NCBI GenBank assembly: GCA_016946835.1
Contig: JACVTC010000078.1
Span: 1 to 64,000 of the forward strand
Source of the DNA: Neocallimastix lanati (nom. inval.)
Taxonomy: Eukaryota > Neocallimastigomycota > Neocallimastigomycetes > Neocallimastigales > Neocallimastigaceae
Reading direction: 5' to 3'
DNA: 64,000 bases
Of the stretch, positions 11,101-25,410 are shown one piece after another; the first letter of the stretch is position 1; each line of letters opens with the position of its first letter. The position numbers and the translations under genes are program-made. Below the pieces are notes generated by a model, which did not search any database, was not told the DNA's origin, and saw only the letters and a list, made by a program, of their open reading frames with translations.

Positions 11101-13491
11101 AAATTTTAATATAAATTTACCCGAATCAATTGATGAAGATGAAACAAATTTTACAAGTAGTAGTGATGATTTCGAAGAAGAAGAATTAGTATTTGATGAA
11201 AAAGAAATCAGTAATGACGGTGATGAACCATTATCTTTATCTGATAATTCATCAGAATTTTCATCTGAATATGATTCTTCATCAATTATCACAACAACAA
11301 CTACTACTACAACTACTACTACAACAACAACTACCACTACTACCACTACTACGACCTATAAATTAAAACAAAAGCAAATACAAAAAAAGACCATGACATG
11401 TCATATTGCTGCTAAGGAACTTAGTAATAAATTAGTAGCATATAATACAACTTGTAATGCTATTGAAGATATCATTAAAGCAACCAAAAATAGCAATTCT
11501 CTTAATAATAATAATAATAATAATAATATGAATAGTAATTCATTAATGGAAATATGTAAAATTAACGGAAAAGGCCATAAAACTTATTCTCAAATTCATA
11601 AAAACTCAAATATAGATCAAAAAGTTTTAGATAATACTAGAAATAGAATACTATCAGATAGAAAATTTTCAGAAGTAATTTTGGGTCAGTACATTGATAG
11701 CGATGTTGGCAATAAATTTGAAAAAACACAACTTGATAAACAATATATTTATGTATATATGAGTATGCAAAAAATATTTATGTCAACTAAGCAACTTTGT
11801 GAAGCTTTACATGATAAAAAGATAAAACTTTTAGGAAATTGTAGTAAGTGGCAAAATGAACGAACAAAATTTGTCAATGATACTGATGACAGAAAGAGAA
11901 GGGAAATGACTGCTATTGAAGAAAGAAGAGAACGTAATGCATTATCACCAATGTTTAATCCTCCACCGCAAGATGTAAATATAGAAGGTGAAAAAAATAA
12001 TTTCAATGAATGGAAGTATGAAAATATTAATGATGTTCCAAATGCAGATGAAGAAGATATTAATAAAACGAATGATTTACTAAATAACAGTAATAATAAT
12101 TTTAATAATGATAGTAATAATAATAGTAATAATAATAGTAATAATAATAAAGAAAATAAGGATATTCAGATCAATCAATTAAATAAAAAAAGAAGCATGG
12201 AAAAAGATATGGAATCAAAACAAAATAATAATGATCCATTTAATACTTTAGAATTAACGAACTTAACAGATAGAAATCATATTAATATAATTGAAAAGTA
12301 TTTAAATATTAATGACCATAATGATAACAATAGTATTGATAAAGATTCTCAGTTATTAGAAAAAGAATATACTTATGAAGAAGAAAATAGTAAAAATGAA
12401 AACTTTAAAATTAAAAAATCAAAAGATCTTCAACCTTCTATTCCAGCAAGAACATCATCAAATGCAGCTTCAGTATTACGTCATAATAAAAAAAGTAATG
12501 AAGAAATTAATTCAATGTATAATTATTACGTAAATCTTAGCAAAAGTCAGCAAATTAATTGTGATTTTTCTTCTCTTAACGATAAAATTATTGAAAGTAG
12601 TAATGATAATACATTACAATCACAATCACAACCTCATTCAATTTTTAATAATATAAAAAATCTTAAAACAAATGATTCCCTTAATATAAATAAACATAAT
12701 AATAATAATAATAATAATTCAAAAAGAAATCAAGATAAATCCTTTACAAAAAGTTATAGTAGTAATAATAATCTTGTAACAAATTTAAATGCAAATGATA
12801 TGAGTAATGAAAATGATACTAATAATAAAGCTAAAGAAGAAATCTATTTAGATGATGATATATTTGAAAGTAAAAGAAATGAAATGTTATCACAGCGTAT
12901 TAAAATTATTGAAAATTCATTAAATAATAAGTCTAATCTAATATTTTATCCATCTAATCAGCATCTTCAATTTTCTACACAACGCTATCTTACTATGCTT
13001 ACAAAGAAGGACTCTGTTGAAGATTTATATGAAAAGAAAAATCAATTATCAAAAAATCATAATAAAATAATGAATGAGTCACCATTAAAAAAGACACTAA
13101 TGCAAAAAAATAATGTTATTCACAATAATAACTCTAATAAGGAAGAAATTTACAATAATAATACCAATCGTATGGAATCATTAAATCATTTCAATGCAAT
13201 TACAAGTAACATTGTCGTTTTACCATCAGATACTGAAAATTGTATATCTACAACCGATCATAAATTTAATCAAAAAAATGATAAAAAGAATAATTCAAAA
13301 ACAAATTCAATAAAGTCTTATTTAAAAAAAAAAATAAGTCAACATTCACTTACTTCAATAAGTCAACATTCAAAAACAAAATATTTAAATAATACAAATG
13401 AAAGTATGCATTCAAATATTATTGAAAATGCTAATAATAATAATGCAATAAGTAATATTATTGGTAATGATAATGATGATAAACCTATATC

Positions 13492-13523
<32 letters not shown>

Positions 13524-14563
13524 TAAGTAATAATAATAATACTGTTAATATTATAAGCAATAGTAGTAACAATAATAATAATATATCTGTATTAAAACAG
13601 TTAAATTCTTCTCCATTAAAAAGTCTTAGAAAAAGTAAAAGTAATAGTAGCATACCACGTTTAAAGACAAAAAATATTGTATCACCATTACATAGTAAAC
13701 TAAGTGATGATACTATCTATTATCATAATAGTCCTACTCTTTATTCATTTAATCATAATAATATTAATTCAATGAATAGCAATTCACCTTCAAGATCTCT
13801 TCATAATAACGATGAAACACTAGTATTATCGCCAACGTTAAATTCTTCAAATAAAGCATTGTTTAATTCACCAACGTCAACACATTATATTAATAACACT
13901 AATAATATGCATAGACCGTCATATTCTAATCTTGGAAAAATTAAAATTTCAAACCATTCACCTATTATTTCATACGATAGTATATCGCCATCAAAACTAA
14001 AAAATCCATCACCAGTGTCACGCTATTCACCTATACCACAAAGTACTAATACTATAAGCGCATCGACACATCCACAAAAGCCAATCAATATATTAAAAAG
14101 AAATGAAGAAATTTCAATTCTTAACTCACCAACACTATCATTACATGGTGAAAAATCTTCTTCAAAGCTTGTCATTAATACTTCATTAAATAACAGTAAT
14201 GATTCAATTGAAAATACAAATCCTAATATTTATAAGGGATCAAATATTTCAAGAGGAAAACTTAAATCACCAAAAAGTACTCCATCATTATCTTCACCAT
14301 TATCATCATTTAATTCTTCATCAAATACTACCTCTATTACATCATTAATGACAAAAAAAAATTTAAATAATTCATCTTCTATTTCACAACAACAACTTTT
14401 ACCATCTTCCTTACTATTCAAAAATCGTAAACGTTCCAATTCTAATTTTAAAATGTCAAATAACAATATTATTAATACTAAAATTATTACAAATTATTCT
14501 TCATCAATACCTACACCAAAATCATCTGCTTCGACACCAACCCCTTTAAATAACAAAACATAA
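8105..14563 (+). CDS. Large low-complexity protein of unknown function (2152 aa)
   Basis: One uninterrupted frame, preceded by CACAATGAG with A at -3. I do not recognise the family. Ordinary-complexity blocks occur at about residues 1-150 (N-terminal, possibly a small folded domain), 444-537 (helical, with LCEAYSYNYQKQARIID), 830-890 (SLPEPQFNSLYIFDIEMLTH) and 1226-1292. Between them are low-complexity stretches: a Lys/Glu-rich segment about 616-652 likely to form a charged helix, an acidic/Ser stretch about 1020-1060, a poly-Thr run about 1062-1085 and many Asn runs. The last 300 residues are Ser/Pro-rich with repeated Ser-Pro dipeptides that would suit proline-directed kinases. No membrane segment or signal peptide is seen. 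The four folded blocks suggest a cytoplasmic scaffold or regulatory protein, which is inference only. An intron cannot be excluded but none is needed. Confidence 0.85.
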
Positions 14564-14591
14564 TTATATTAACATTATTAAGTAATATAAC

Positions 14592-14628
<37 letters not shown>

Positions 14629-14808
14629 TTCTTATACTAATAAATGTTTATATTTATATATATATTTATATTTATACTAAAATTTTTTAATTACTAAAAA
14701 TATTTTTATTTTAAATCATTTATTTATTTTAAATATACATAATTAATTTCAGTTTTATTATCTAGTATTATTCATATTATATATTAATATATAAATTTAT
14801 AATAATTT

Positions 14809-14843
<35 letters not shown>

Positions 14844-15075
14844 GATAAATATCTATTTATATAAATTATTTATCATAATATTTTCTTTACATATTATTAA
14901 TAATATTATTATCATTATTAATATTTTAAATATGATTAATATTAATATATAATTGATAATAAGCTATATCATCTTTTATATATATATATATTTATTAATT
15001 TTTCACAATAAAATTTTTGATTTTAAAAATAAGAATAAAATAAGTATATATGTAATAATAATATAATAAATATAT

Positions 15076-15116
<41 letters not shown>

Positions 15117-15422
15117 CTTTTTTCAATAAATATTTATAAAGAAATAATGAAACAATTAAAATATAATAAATTTCTATTTTATTTTTTATCTTTTTTATCT
15201 TCATAATTTTATTTATTTAAATATCCTAATAAAAACAAAATAAGGATTGATATTATTCTTTATATATGTATAATTTAGTTTTAAAATTTTTAGCAATAAG
15301 CAATCACAATAGCTCTTTAAATCTATATATTTATTACATTATATTTTTATAATTAAATAAGAATAAATTTAATACATAATTTAAAATAAAAAAAAAAAAT
15401 TAAATTTTAAAATTAAAAAAAA

Positions 15423-15458
<36 letters not shown>

Positions 15459-15602
15459 TAAAATGATAAAATATAATAAAATAAAAAATATATATATATA
15501 TATATTATATACATATATTCATATATTCTTTAAGTCTTAATTTCAAATATAGTAGAACTGAAATAATAAGACTGAACTCTATACTATACTATAATAGCAA
15601 TG

Positions 15603-15697
<95 letters not shown>

Positions 15698-16309
15698 AAA
15701 ACAATCAATAATTTTATTATTAAGCAATGTTTATTATTCAATTAATTCAATTAATTTTATAAATGTGTAACAAAACTTGTTCAACTATTAATTTAAAACT
15801 TTTTATTCTAATAAAATGAAGAAAAAAAAAATAAAAAATAATAAAAATAAAAATAAAAATAAAAATAAAAAAAAAAAATAAAAATAATTAAATAATTAAA
15901 TATTAAAATAATATTAAATAAATTGATAGAAAATAGTTTTAATTTTATTTATAAAAATATTTTATTAAATTATATCTTGATAATAATTACAATAATATAA
16001 TTATTATTTATTATAGTTAATAATATGTATTTAAAATTATGAATTTATTATAATAAAGATGCGAACTACTACGATATAAAAGATTAAACTACATAAAAAT
16101 TATAAATAAATTATTTAATTTCCTTTTTTTATATATAACGAAATAAAAAATATAAAATATAATAATTTTATATTTATACTAAACTAAATTAATATCATAT
16201 AATAATAATAAATTTAATATAATTAAATAAAATAATATAAATTATATCATATAATGATATTAATAAATATAATAATAAAATAATAACTTTAATGAGGTAT
16301 ATACATAAA

Positions 16310-16355
<46 letters not shown>

Positions 16356-16455
16356 TTACTATTATTGCTATTTATCTTAATACTATTGTTTTATTCATTT
16401 ATTTAAGATTTTTTTTAACTTTATCAAACAAATAAATAATTAAAATTAATAATTA

Positions 16456-16489
<34 letters not shown>

Positions 16490-16581
16490 TATTATTTTAT
16501 TATTATTATTATATTATTATTATTATATTGCATAAATGGTCAAGGTAGTTATATTAAATAAATAAATTAATTTATCTAGCT
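14564..16581. other. A+T-rich intergenic DNA with homopolymers and TAA microsatellites
   Basis: No coding region is supported. The stretch separates convergent genes, so it holds two 3' ends. It contains T and A runs near 14597-14626 and 14814-14840, (AAT)n tracts at about 15072-15112 and 15607-15661, a T run of about 43 at 16312-16354 and an A run at 16458-16487. Confidence 0.6.
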
Positions 16582-19500
16582 TTATTTGACTAAATCATTT
16601 AATTTTTTCATAATATTTGAATCAAATTTCATAACATCAAAGACAAATTCCTTTTCACTACCCAATTTTTGTTTTTCCGGTACATCTTTTCCTACAGATT
16701 TCATACCATCATTTTTACTATAATTATTATCAATTGTATTATTAAAATCAAGATTTACTCCAAGTGTTTCGATAAATTTCTCAAGTGGTACTTCATCAAT
16801 AACTTTTACTACTAACTTTATTCTTTTCTTACGTTCTTCATTCACCTTTAATAACGAATCATTTACATTTTTCTTTTTTCTTTTATCTCTTTTATTTGTT
16901 GAATTTTTCGTATTAGTTGTAGTAATATTACTATTATTTGTTACATTAGTACTTAATGAATTTTCTATATCCATGGCATCAATCGTATTTTCTGTATTAT
17001 TAATTACAACAGAATCAGATAATTTTTTTATTGGACTATCAATGCTTGTAGTTACAGTAAGTTCATCATTAATTTCACTTTTAATATCATCATTACTACT
17101 TATATTTAAATTAGTTTGATCATTTTCTTTATTGCTTTCTTCTTTTCCTAAATCTTTAGGTAATAATTCGTCTTTTTCAGTTTTATTATCTTTGGAAATT
17201 TTGTTTAGTTTATTTTCTTTACTACTGTCATCAGTTTTATCATTATGATCATTTTTTCCAGTTTCTTTATTTTCAGAATTTTTATCATTTACAATAACGA
17301 TTTTTATTTTTGTTTCGTTTTGTGTTTTGCTTATATTTTCTTTATTTGAATTTACTGACTCTATACCTTTCTTATCCTCTATTACTGAAATATTATTTGT
17401 ATTTTCATTATCATTATTATTTAAATTATTACTTTGCTTATTTATTGATATAGTTGGTATTATTTCATTATTTTTACTTATTTTTTCTTTTTTAGATGGA
17501 TTTAATATAATATTAGATATAATTTTTTCTTCTTTCCCTTCACAAGATATATTACTTTCAAGATCCTCTTTTACAAAATCCATTTCATTATTATTTAATT
17601 TATTATTATTACTATTTTTATTATCATCATTATTATTGTTACTATTATTTTCATTAATGTTATTATTATTAATGATATTATTATTATTATCTATTATTTT
17701 TCCATCATGGTCTTTATTTTCTTTTATTTTTTGACTTTTTAATATCCTATCCTCTTTATTTTCATTTAAATTATAATTTTTTTCTCTTAAATTTTTTTCC
17801 TCTGCTTTATTTATTTTATCTTTTTCTTTTAAAACTTTTTCTTCCATCTTATTAACTTTATCCTTTCCTTTTAATTCTTTTTCCTCAACTTTATTTATTT
17901 TATCATTTTCTTTAAATATTTTTTCTTCATTTTTATTTATTTTACCAATTATTTTTTCATTTACTTCTTCATTACTTTTTGAATCATTACCAACATTATT
18001 TTTTCTCGATAATAAACTTAAATTTTTAATTTTAATTTTTGGGGCTTTATCCTTACTTACTAACTTTTTAATTATATTATCATCATTTTTACTGTCATTA
18101 AGTTTACTTTTTTTATTACTCTCTAAATTTTTACGCTTTTTCACTTCTTCTATTTTATTATTATCATTTTTATTTTCATGTTTTTTTATATCATTAGATT
18201 TTGTATTATTTTTGCTTTCTCTATTAGTTGAATTCTTATTTTCTGTTTCCTTTTCTAAATCTTTTTTTTTTTTTTTTTTTTTTTTAATAATTAAACATTA
18301 AATTTTAAATAATTAATTTTAATATATCATTAATAATACTTATTAGTATTTTTTTTTTCTATAAAAAATTTATATTTAATTCAGTTGAATTACATACCTT
18401 CTTCAATATCACTCATACTTATATTATTATGACTACTTGTTCTACTATGTTTTCTATGACTCTTAGTTTTTCTTTTATGACTACTACTACTATTACTTGA
18501 ATTATGTTTACTTGTATTTTCATGTTGATCCAATAACGAAGTATTTGATAATTTTGTTTGACTATGTGAACGCTTACGCCTTTCAATAACACTACAACTT
18601 CTACTACGACTATGACTATTACGACTTGTACTCCTACTACGACTATAACTACGGCTACGGCTACGACTGCGACTATAGCTTGGACTACGACTACGACTGC
18701 GACTATGACTGCGACTACGACTATGACTGCGACTACGACTATGACTACGACTGTAACTTCTACTGTAACTTCTACGACTTCTACTATAATAGCTGCTGCT
18801 ATGACTTCTATGTTTATGTGAACTTCGACTATGGCTTATACTTCTATTACTTTTATTACTTGATGAATGACTCGATTTATGACTACTACTATGACTACTT
18901 CTGTGTTCATGACTATGTCTACTATGACTATGTGACCTATTCTTACTATTTGAACTATCTTTATCTTTATCCTTATCTTTATCACTTTTTGATTTTGAAT
19001 TTAACTTATTATTCGAAGGTAAACTTTTACTTTCAGATTTATTTTTTGAACTTTTTTCTTTTTCTGAATTAGTTTTGGAAGTATTACTAGAACTCTTTTT
19101 TGATATATCTATATTTAATTTTTATTTTTGAAATTTAAATTAAAATCATATGATATATATAATAATATTTATTACATTTATTACATTACAATTCTATAAT
19201 TTTAAATTTAATCATTTAAATATAAATTATTTACATAAATAATAATTGTATTAAAAATTTATACATAACAATAACTTTATAACATTAATTACCTGTAGCT
19301 AAATTTGGTTTAATTTTATTGTTCAATTCAAAATCAATATTATTTAAATCAACATCAGTAATTATATATGGACTTAATTTATATGTATTATTATATTTAT
19401 TATCTTTCGACGTGACTGATTTTAATTTATTTTGAGATTTTGAAGAGTCCATATCTTCCGATGATGGAGTTAGTAATGAATTATCGTAAGTGTTATGAAA

Positions 19501-19872
19501 ATCTTTAATATTAATTTTTAACGATTTATGATTTTTTTGTTTCAAATCAGATAAATTTTTCGCTATATTTGACAAAGGTTGTTTCAATATCTTTGTTGCA
19601 TTAATTTTTGCTTTATTATTAAGTTTACTTATAATATCTGAAGCTTCATTATTTTTATTTGTAATACTATTTTTACTTGAAGTAGGTGATGAAGATATAG
19701 GTGAAGTAGGTGAAGAAGCACTTTTATATGAATTTTTTCTAGTTGAAAATAAAACTGAAGATGAAGATATAGTTGAAGATGTTGACGATGAAGACAGTGA
19801 GGAAGGAGAAGGTGTTGGAAACGAATTTTTATTATATGAATCTTTAATTGATTTTGAAATTGGGGATGACAT
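16582..19872 (-). CDS. SR-like protein with Arg/Ser repeat domain, three exons
   Basis: Proposed exons on the minus strand are 19872-19293, 19108-18398 and 18260-16582, giving 989 residues. Introns run GTAATT...ATATAG and GTATGT...AAAAG; both keep frame (phase 1). Exon 1 encodes a Ser/Thr/Pro-rich region. Exon 2 encodes Lys/Ser stretches, then a dense Arg-Ser/His-Ser domain (core about residues 300-360) made of SR, SH and SP dipeptides. Exon 3 encodes a Lys/Glu/Asn-rich tail with 16-17-residue repeats of the type NK-EEK-L-KD near 17770-17920, and a less biased C-terminus (RIKLVVKVIDEVPLEKFIET). RS domains are typical of nuclear pre-mRNA splicing factors phosphorylated by SR kinases. No RNA-recognition motif is visible, so it is SR-like rather than a classical SR protein. 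Start chosen at AAAATGTCATCC; upstream exons are possible. Confidence 0.72.
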
Positions 19873-21385
19873 TTTTAATAATTTTATTAAATAAATAAAT
19901 AAATAAAAAGATTAACTGATACTAAAATTATATATTGAAAATATTTCACTTCATACATTAATTTGATTTTCAAATAAATATTGATAATTTAATGTTATTT
20001 TTAATTATTATTTGCTATTAATCACTATTAAAGAAGATTATTATTTAATAAATATAAACGATATTTTAAACTACGATATTAAAAAAAAAAAATAAAATAA
20101 AACAAAATAATAAAACAAAAGAAAGAAAGAAAATAAATAATTTAAATATTTAAATTATATCTTGTTGTTGTTCTACATTAAAAATGATACTTAATAAAAT
20201 TGATAAACATTTTAATCAATTTTATTGCTATAATTTTAAAAATAATAATAAATAAATAAATAAATACATTAATTTAGAAATATATAAAATATTCATTAGA
20301 ATAAAATATTTACAAAATAATAATTATAAAAAAAAAAAATTAATCTTCTTTTACCTTCTTTTATATATTTAACTTCAAATTATGTCGCTTCTATTTTTTT
20401 TTTTTTTTTTTTTTATTAATAATAGTATAAAAATGATATAAAAGATTTATATAAATGTTAATTATATTATTTAAATTATTAAAATTTAAAATTAAAATAA
20501 TATTTATTTAGTAATTGAAAAATTTCTACATTAAAAAAAGTTATTGGAATTAAATTATTTAGTATTGATTAATAAATTAATAATTTAATTTATAAAATCA
20601 GTAAATAATTGCAAGTGATAAAATAATTTATTTTATTAAATTATTATATTTTACAAATATATTCCAAATAACTATTGATACTAAATAAAAGATTAATTAT
20701 TTAATTCTATTACAAATTTTAATCTTGTTGTTAAATCAATATTATATTGTTATTTTAAAGTTTATATTCCTTTTTTCTTTAAATTTCTTTTTAGAAAAAA
20801 GCTATTTTATATTTAATTATTTTTACATTTAAAATTCTATATTTATTATTTTCGAATAAATTATTTTTTGTTTACTGTAAATTATTCTATTGTAATTTTC
20901 TACATAAATTATTCATTTGAATTCATTATTAAATTTGAATAAATATATAATATATAAAATATATTATATACTCTATATTATTATTATAATCTTTTATATA
21001 TGATTAATTTATTACTTTAATTTAAATTCATTTATTTAAATTCAACATTATATTATAAATACAATTTTTCTAAATTAATTCTTTACAACTACTAAAAACT
21101 AATTAAATATGACATTTTATGGTTAAATGTTTTATATAGTTTATTTTTAGATATTTATTTGCAGATTTTTAATGATTAATTTTATCTTCAAATATAATCT
21201 CTATATTATATTTTATCCAGTCTTTAAAAAATATTTATTAGCATTATTATTAATATACTATATTAATTACATATTCCTTAATAATAATTTTTTAAATTAC
21301 GAATTATATTTAAATTGTTTAATACTAATTTTAATTAATATTATATATTTAATAAAAAAAAATAAATAAATAATAAAAATATATA

Positions 21386-21447
<62 letters not shown>

Positions 21448-21852
21448 GTGGTTTGTTTGAATGATATTTTACTTTTGTCTTTCTTTCAATTACTCCTTAA
21501 ATTTTTGTAATTAATAATAATATTATTATTTTAAATTATTATATGATAAATTTTAATAATTTTTGCTCTTTATAATTAAATAAAAAAAGTTTTTTTAAAA
21601 AAAAATAATAAAATATAAATAAAAATTATAATAATTATAAAATAAGTTCATAAATTAAAAATAAAGATTTAAAAAATATTATAAAAAAGGAAAAGTAAAA
21701 GATTATATTATAAAAAATAAATAATAAAAAAGTATAATAGAAATATTATCAATATAAAATAATTATGTTATTAAGATTGATCTTTTATTAATTATTTTTC
21801 TTTTCTTAAAAAAAGCACATTGATAATATGTATTAATAATATCAATTTTAAA

Positions 21853-21894
<42 letters not shown>

Positions 21895-22224
21895 TAAACC
21901 TTTATTTCTTTATTATTATTATTATTATCATTATTTCTTTAATTTTCTTTTTTATATTAAATAAAATAAAATTAATAAATAAAAATATATGTAATAAATA
22001 TATTAATATATTTTATAAATTTTTTTTTATTCAAACTATAATAAATAATAATCTATAATTATAAAATTACATAATTTGTTTTATTATTAATTTTATTAAT
22101 TATGATTTAGATTATGATTTTTTAGTTTCGTTTCTCATTAATCCATATATTTCCTTTTATAATATATTAACATATTTTATCAAATTTTTATTTATATTAT
22201 TCATTGAGATATTGAAATTTATTA

Positions 22225-22261
<37 letters not shown>

Positions 22262-23769
22262 TTTTATATTATAAAATATACTGATTACACTATATTAATA
22301 TAATGTAATATATATAATGTACTATTTAAAAAAAAGGATAAATAAATATATTTCAATATATTATATATATGTAATAAAATATAAAAAAAATTATTTATAT
22401 TTTTGGAAAAATAAATTTAAGGAAAAACCATCTCTTAATATAAAAAAAAAAAAACTTTTTAATACTAGTTATCTAAACCATATATAATATAATATATTTA
22501 GATTCATCTTTTATATATGTTTTTTACTTCTTTTGTATTTTTAATTTAACTAATAATTAATAATTATATCCTTTTTAAAGATTTTCTTAAAATTATATTA
22601 TAAAAACTATATAGAATGAATTAATTAAATTTGTATTTCTTTCAACTTGTATATTGTGGTTAATAGAAAAATAAAAGAATTTGTTCAATTTTTTTTTTTT
22701 TTTTTTTTTTGCAATCATACACTAACCTTACATTTAAATTTATAATTGTGAGGGAATATATATATATATATACTATATATTTAGTATTTAAAAATTAATT
22801 TATTAAATGGAAGTTTATAAACTTTAATTAAAAATAATTAACTAAATAAAGTAATGAAAATAATAAAATTCAAATTAATTATCCAAATAAATATAAAAAT
22901 TTCTGTTTTAAAATTATAAAATATAGTTTTTTTTTGTTCTTGATTTTATTTTTTTTTTAAATATTTATCCTATATTTATTATTATTTCATTTTTAATTAT
23001 ATATTATATTAATATTAGCATCACTTTAAAAAAATTATAATAAGAGTATCAAAATTTAAGCATTTCAACAGAAATTTAAAATTTATATATATCCCATTTT
23101 TTTAATTCATTTGCATATTAATTTAAAAAATAGAATCAATTTATTATATAATTTTTAGATTATTATATTATTGTTATTTTCTAAAATTGTTTTTCATATT
23201 TAGCATTAATATATATATATGATTTGATATGAAACAAAAATAATAATTATTCCTCTTATTTGGTTCATATATTTCTCTATAATATGAATTACTTCTTTAA
23301 TGTACTAAATTAATTTATTAATAATGTAATAAAATTATGATGTAATTAGTAAATGTATATTATAAATAATACAAAAGTAATATTACGTAATAATAATAAT
23401 TATAAAAGTAGTAGTAAAGGAATATTTTAGACAAGACTTTATATGGAGACATCTAACAAAGGTTTCTTGCTTCTATATTTTTACATAATTCTTTATATTT
23501 TATATTTGCATATCGTTTGGCTTTTTGTCTTGTTATTTTATAATAAAGTAAAGATAATAAAGTAAAGAGAAGAGCTTTGTTTTAGTTCTGCTATAATAAA
23601 TATATTAAGTAAAATAAATGAAATTATAAAAATTCTTTTTACATAAATTAAATTCATATCAACTAGATTAAGATGTTGGGGACAGAAAGAAATAATTATA
23701 AAATTTCTCAAAATAATAATATTTGAATGTTTATATAAATAAAAGCAAATTAAAGCACAATAAAATAAG

Positions 23770-23819
<50 letters not shown>

Positions 23820-23930
23820 TAAGTTTAGTTATAATTATAATTTTAGTTTTCTTTTATTTATTTTATTTATCTTCAATAGTTATTTAATCTTTTTCCAATA
23901 TTAGATAATATTCATACATAATGTATTCGC

Positions 23931-23968
<38 letters not shown>

Positions 23969-24059
23969 TTGTTCTTTTGTAGTAGGATATATGATACAAA
24001 GATCCAGTTTAATGGTATTATTGTTAATAGCATAAGGTCTTAAAACAATATGTAATAAT
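19873..24059. other. Long A+T-rich region without recognisable genes
   Basis: I see no supportable gene in these 4.2 kb. It holds a 57-nt T run at 21390-21446, A runs at 21857-21891, 23771-23816 and 23935-23966, a (TTTA)n tract at 22230-22264 and many AT dinucleotide tracts. A slightly less A+T-rich patch at about 23420-23700 may be retroelement debris but shows no readable motif. Confidence 0.55.
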
Positions 24060-24745
24060 TTATAGAGTTAGAGCGTATCCAACAGAAAACTTTTACATTA
24101 AAAGAATGTATGTCAATTATTGAGAAGAAATTAAAATATCTAAATAACAAAGAGGATATTTTCAGGAAAATTAAATTAATGGTAATAAAATATTTTTGGA
24201 TTTATATTATTCTCTAAGGGTTGAACAGAAAAGGATGATTTCTATTTACAATAATATAAATGCATTAAGAAATAGGCCTAATTTTTTGGAAGTATTTATT
24301 ATTAGGAATAACCAAAGATTATGAATTTTTGCAAGAATATGATATTTATAATAAAGTTCCGTATTACTACATGTTTCCTAGATCACAAATTAATCTGAAT
24401 GGTAATTTCAATTACTTTAATGTTCCCTCTTGAAGACAAATTTCTAACACAGTTTATACGAACAATAATTACGAAAAGAATCAATGATGGAATGTTTATA
24501 ATTATGAAGATTATTTATACATTACATCTGAACCTGAAAAAACTACTCAACCAGAGATTTCTACATCATTGAAAACTTTAGATCTCGAAAATTCGAATAC
24601 TAGTAGGGGTTCAGTCGAGTTAACCTTAGAAAGGAAAATCAATAGGAAGGAGCCTGAATATGGCTACTTCAATGGTAAAAACAATATAGAAAGTACTATT
24701 ATTATATATCTGATCAAAATAATAATAAAAATTGTTTAGCTAATA
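24060..24745 (+). pseudogene. Decayed coding relic, probably of a mobile element
   Basis: Base composition becomes less A+T-rich and a protein-like reading appears. From about 24290 to 24745 one frame reads through with two internal TGA codons, at about 24432 and 24486, the second in the context NQ-stop-WNVYNYEDYLYI. It ends in an ordinary-complexity segment with TLERKINRKEPEYGYFNG. Upstream (24070-24180) another open piece in a different frame reads QQKTFTLKECMSIIEKKLKY. I do not recognise the family; gag or linker of a Ty1/copia element is possible. It is flanked by the giant satellite on the right. Confidence 0.5.
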
Positions 24746-25410
24746 AATATAAGAAAAAATGAAACAAGCCATTATGCTATAAGGAATCATATAAAATAAA
24801 AAAATTTACGTATAACAAAATAAAAATTCAGATGATTTAAGTAAAAGAAGATATAGATAGTTGTTAAAAGAAGGAAGGAAAAACAATTAAGAAAGAACAA
24901 AGTAAAACTCTGAATGAAAAGAAGGCATGGAGTAATAATGAAAAAGTTGAATTACCGTTAAAACTATTAGAAATGTGTAATTTAAAATTAAAAGCTTGAA
25001 ATTCATGTATAAGAACAACAAAAAAGGCTTAAAGAAAGAAAGTAGTTTTTATAAAAGAAAATTATTATTTAAATTATTTATTATTTTATAAATGAAAAGA
25101 ATTTGCTTTCACAATAGAGAGGAATTAAAAAAATTTATGAAAAAAAAAAATTAATTATAGTAAACCTAAATATAAAATGTAAATAAATTGGATTGAATTA
25201 AAATTAAAATATTAATTATAAATATAATTTTTTCTTATTAAAAAACTAACTGTAAAAATAATTTTCTTTATTTTGAATTCAAAAAGTTATTACAATTTTT
25301 TATAATTAATATTTAAATAAAGAATTTTTATTAATTTTATTACTTTGTTATCTAATATATCTGGTTATATATTATTGCATCATAATTGTTAAAGTTGTTA
25401 TTGAATTATT

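Noticed and set aside
11062-11346. Poly-Val minus-strand frame
   Set aside because: Antisense of the poly-Thr codons in the large plus-strand gene.
18612-19072. Plus-strand Thr/Ala- and Asp/Tyr-rich frames
   Set aside because: Antisense shadows of the Arg/Ser repeat exon on the minus strand.
21172-21369. 65-codon Ile/Leu/Tyr/Asn frame
   Set aside because: Composition equals random A+T-rich DNA; no motif or start context.
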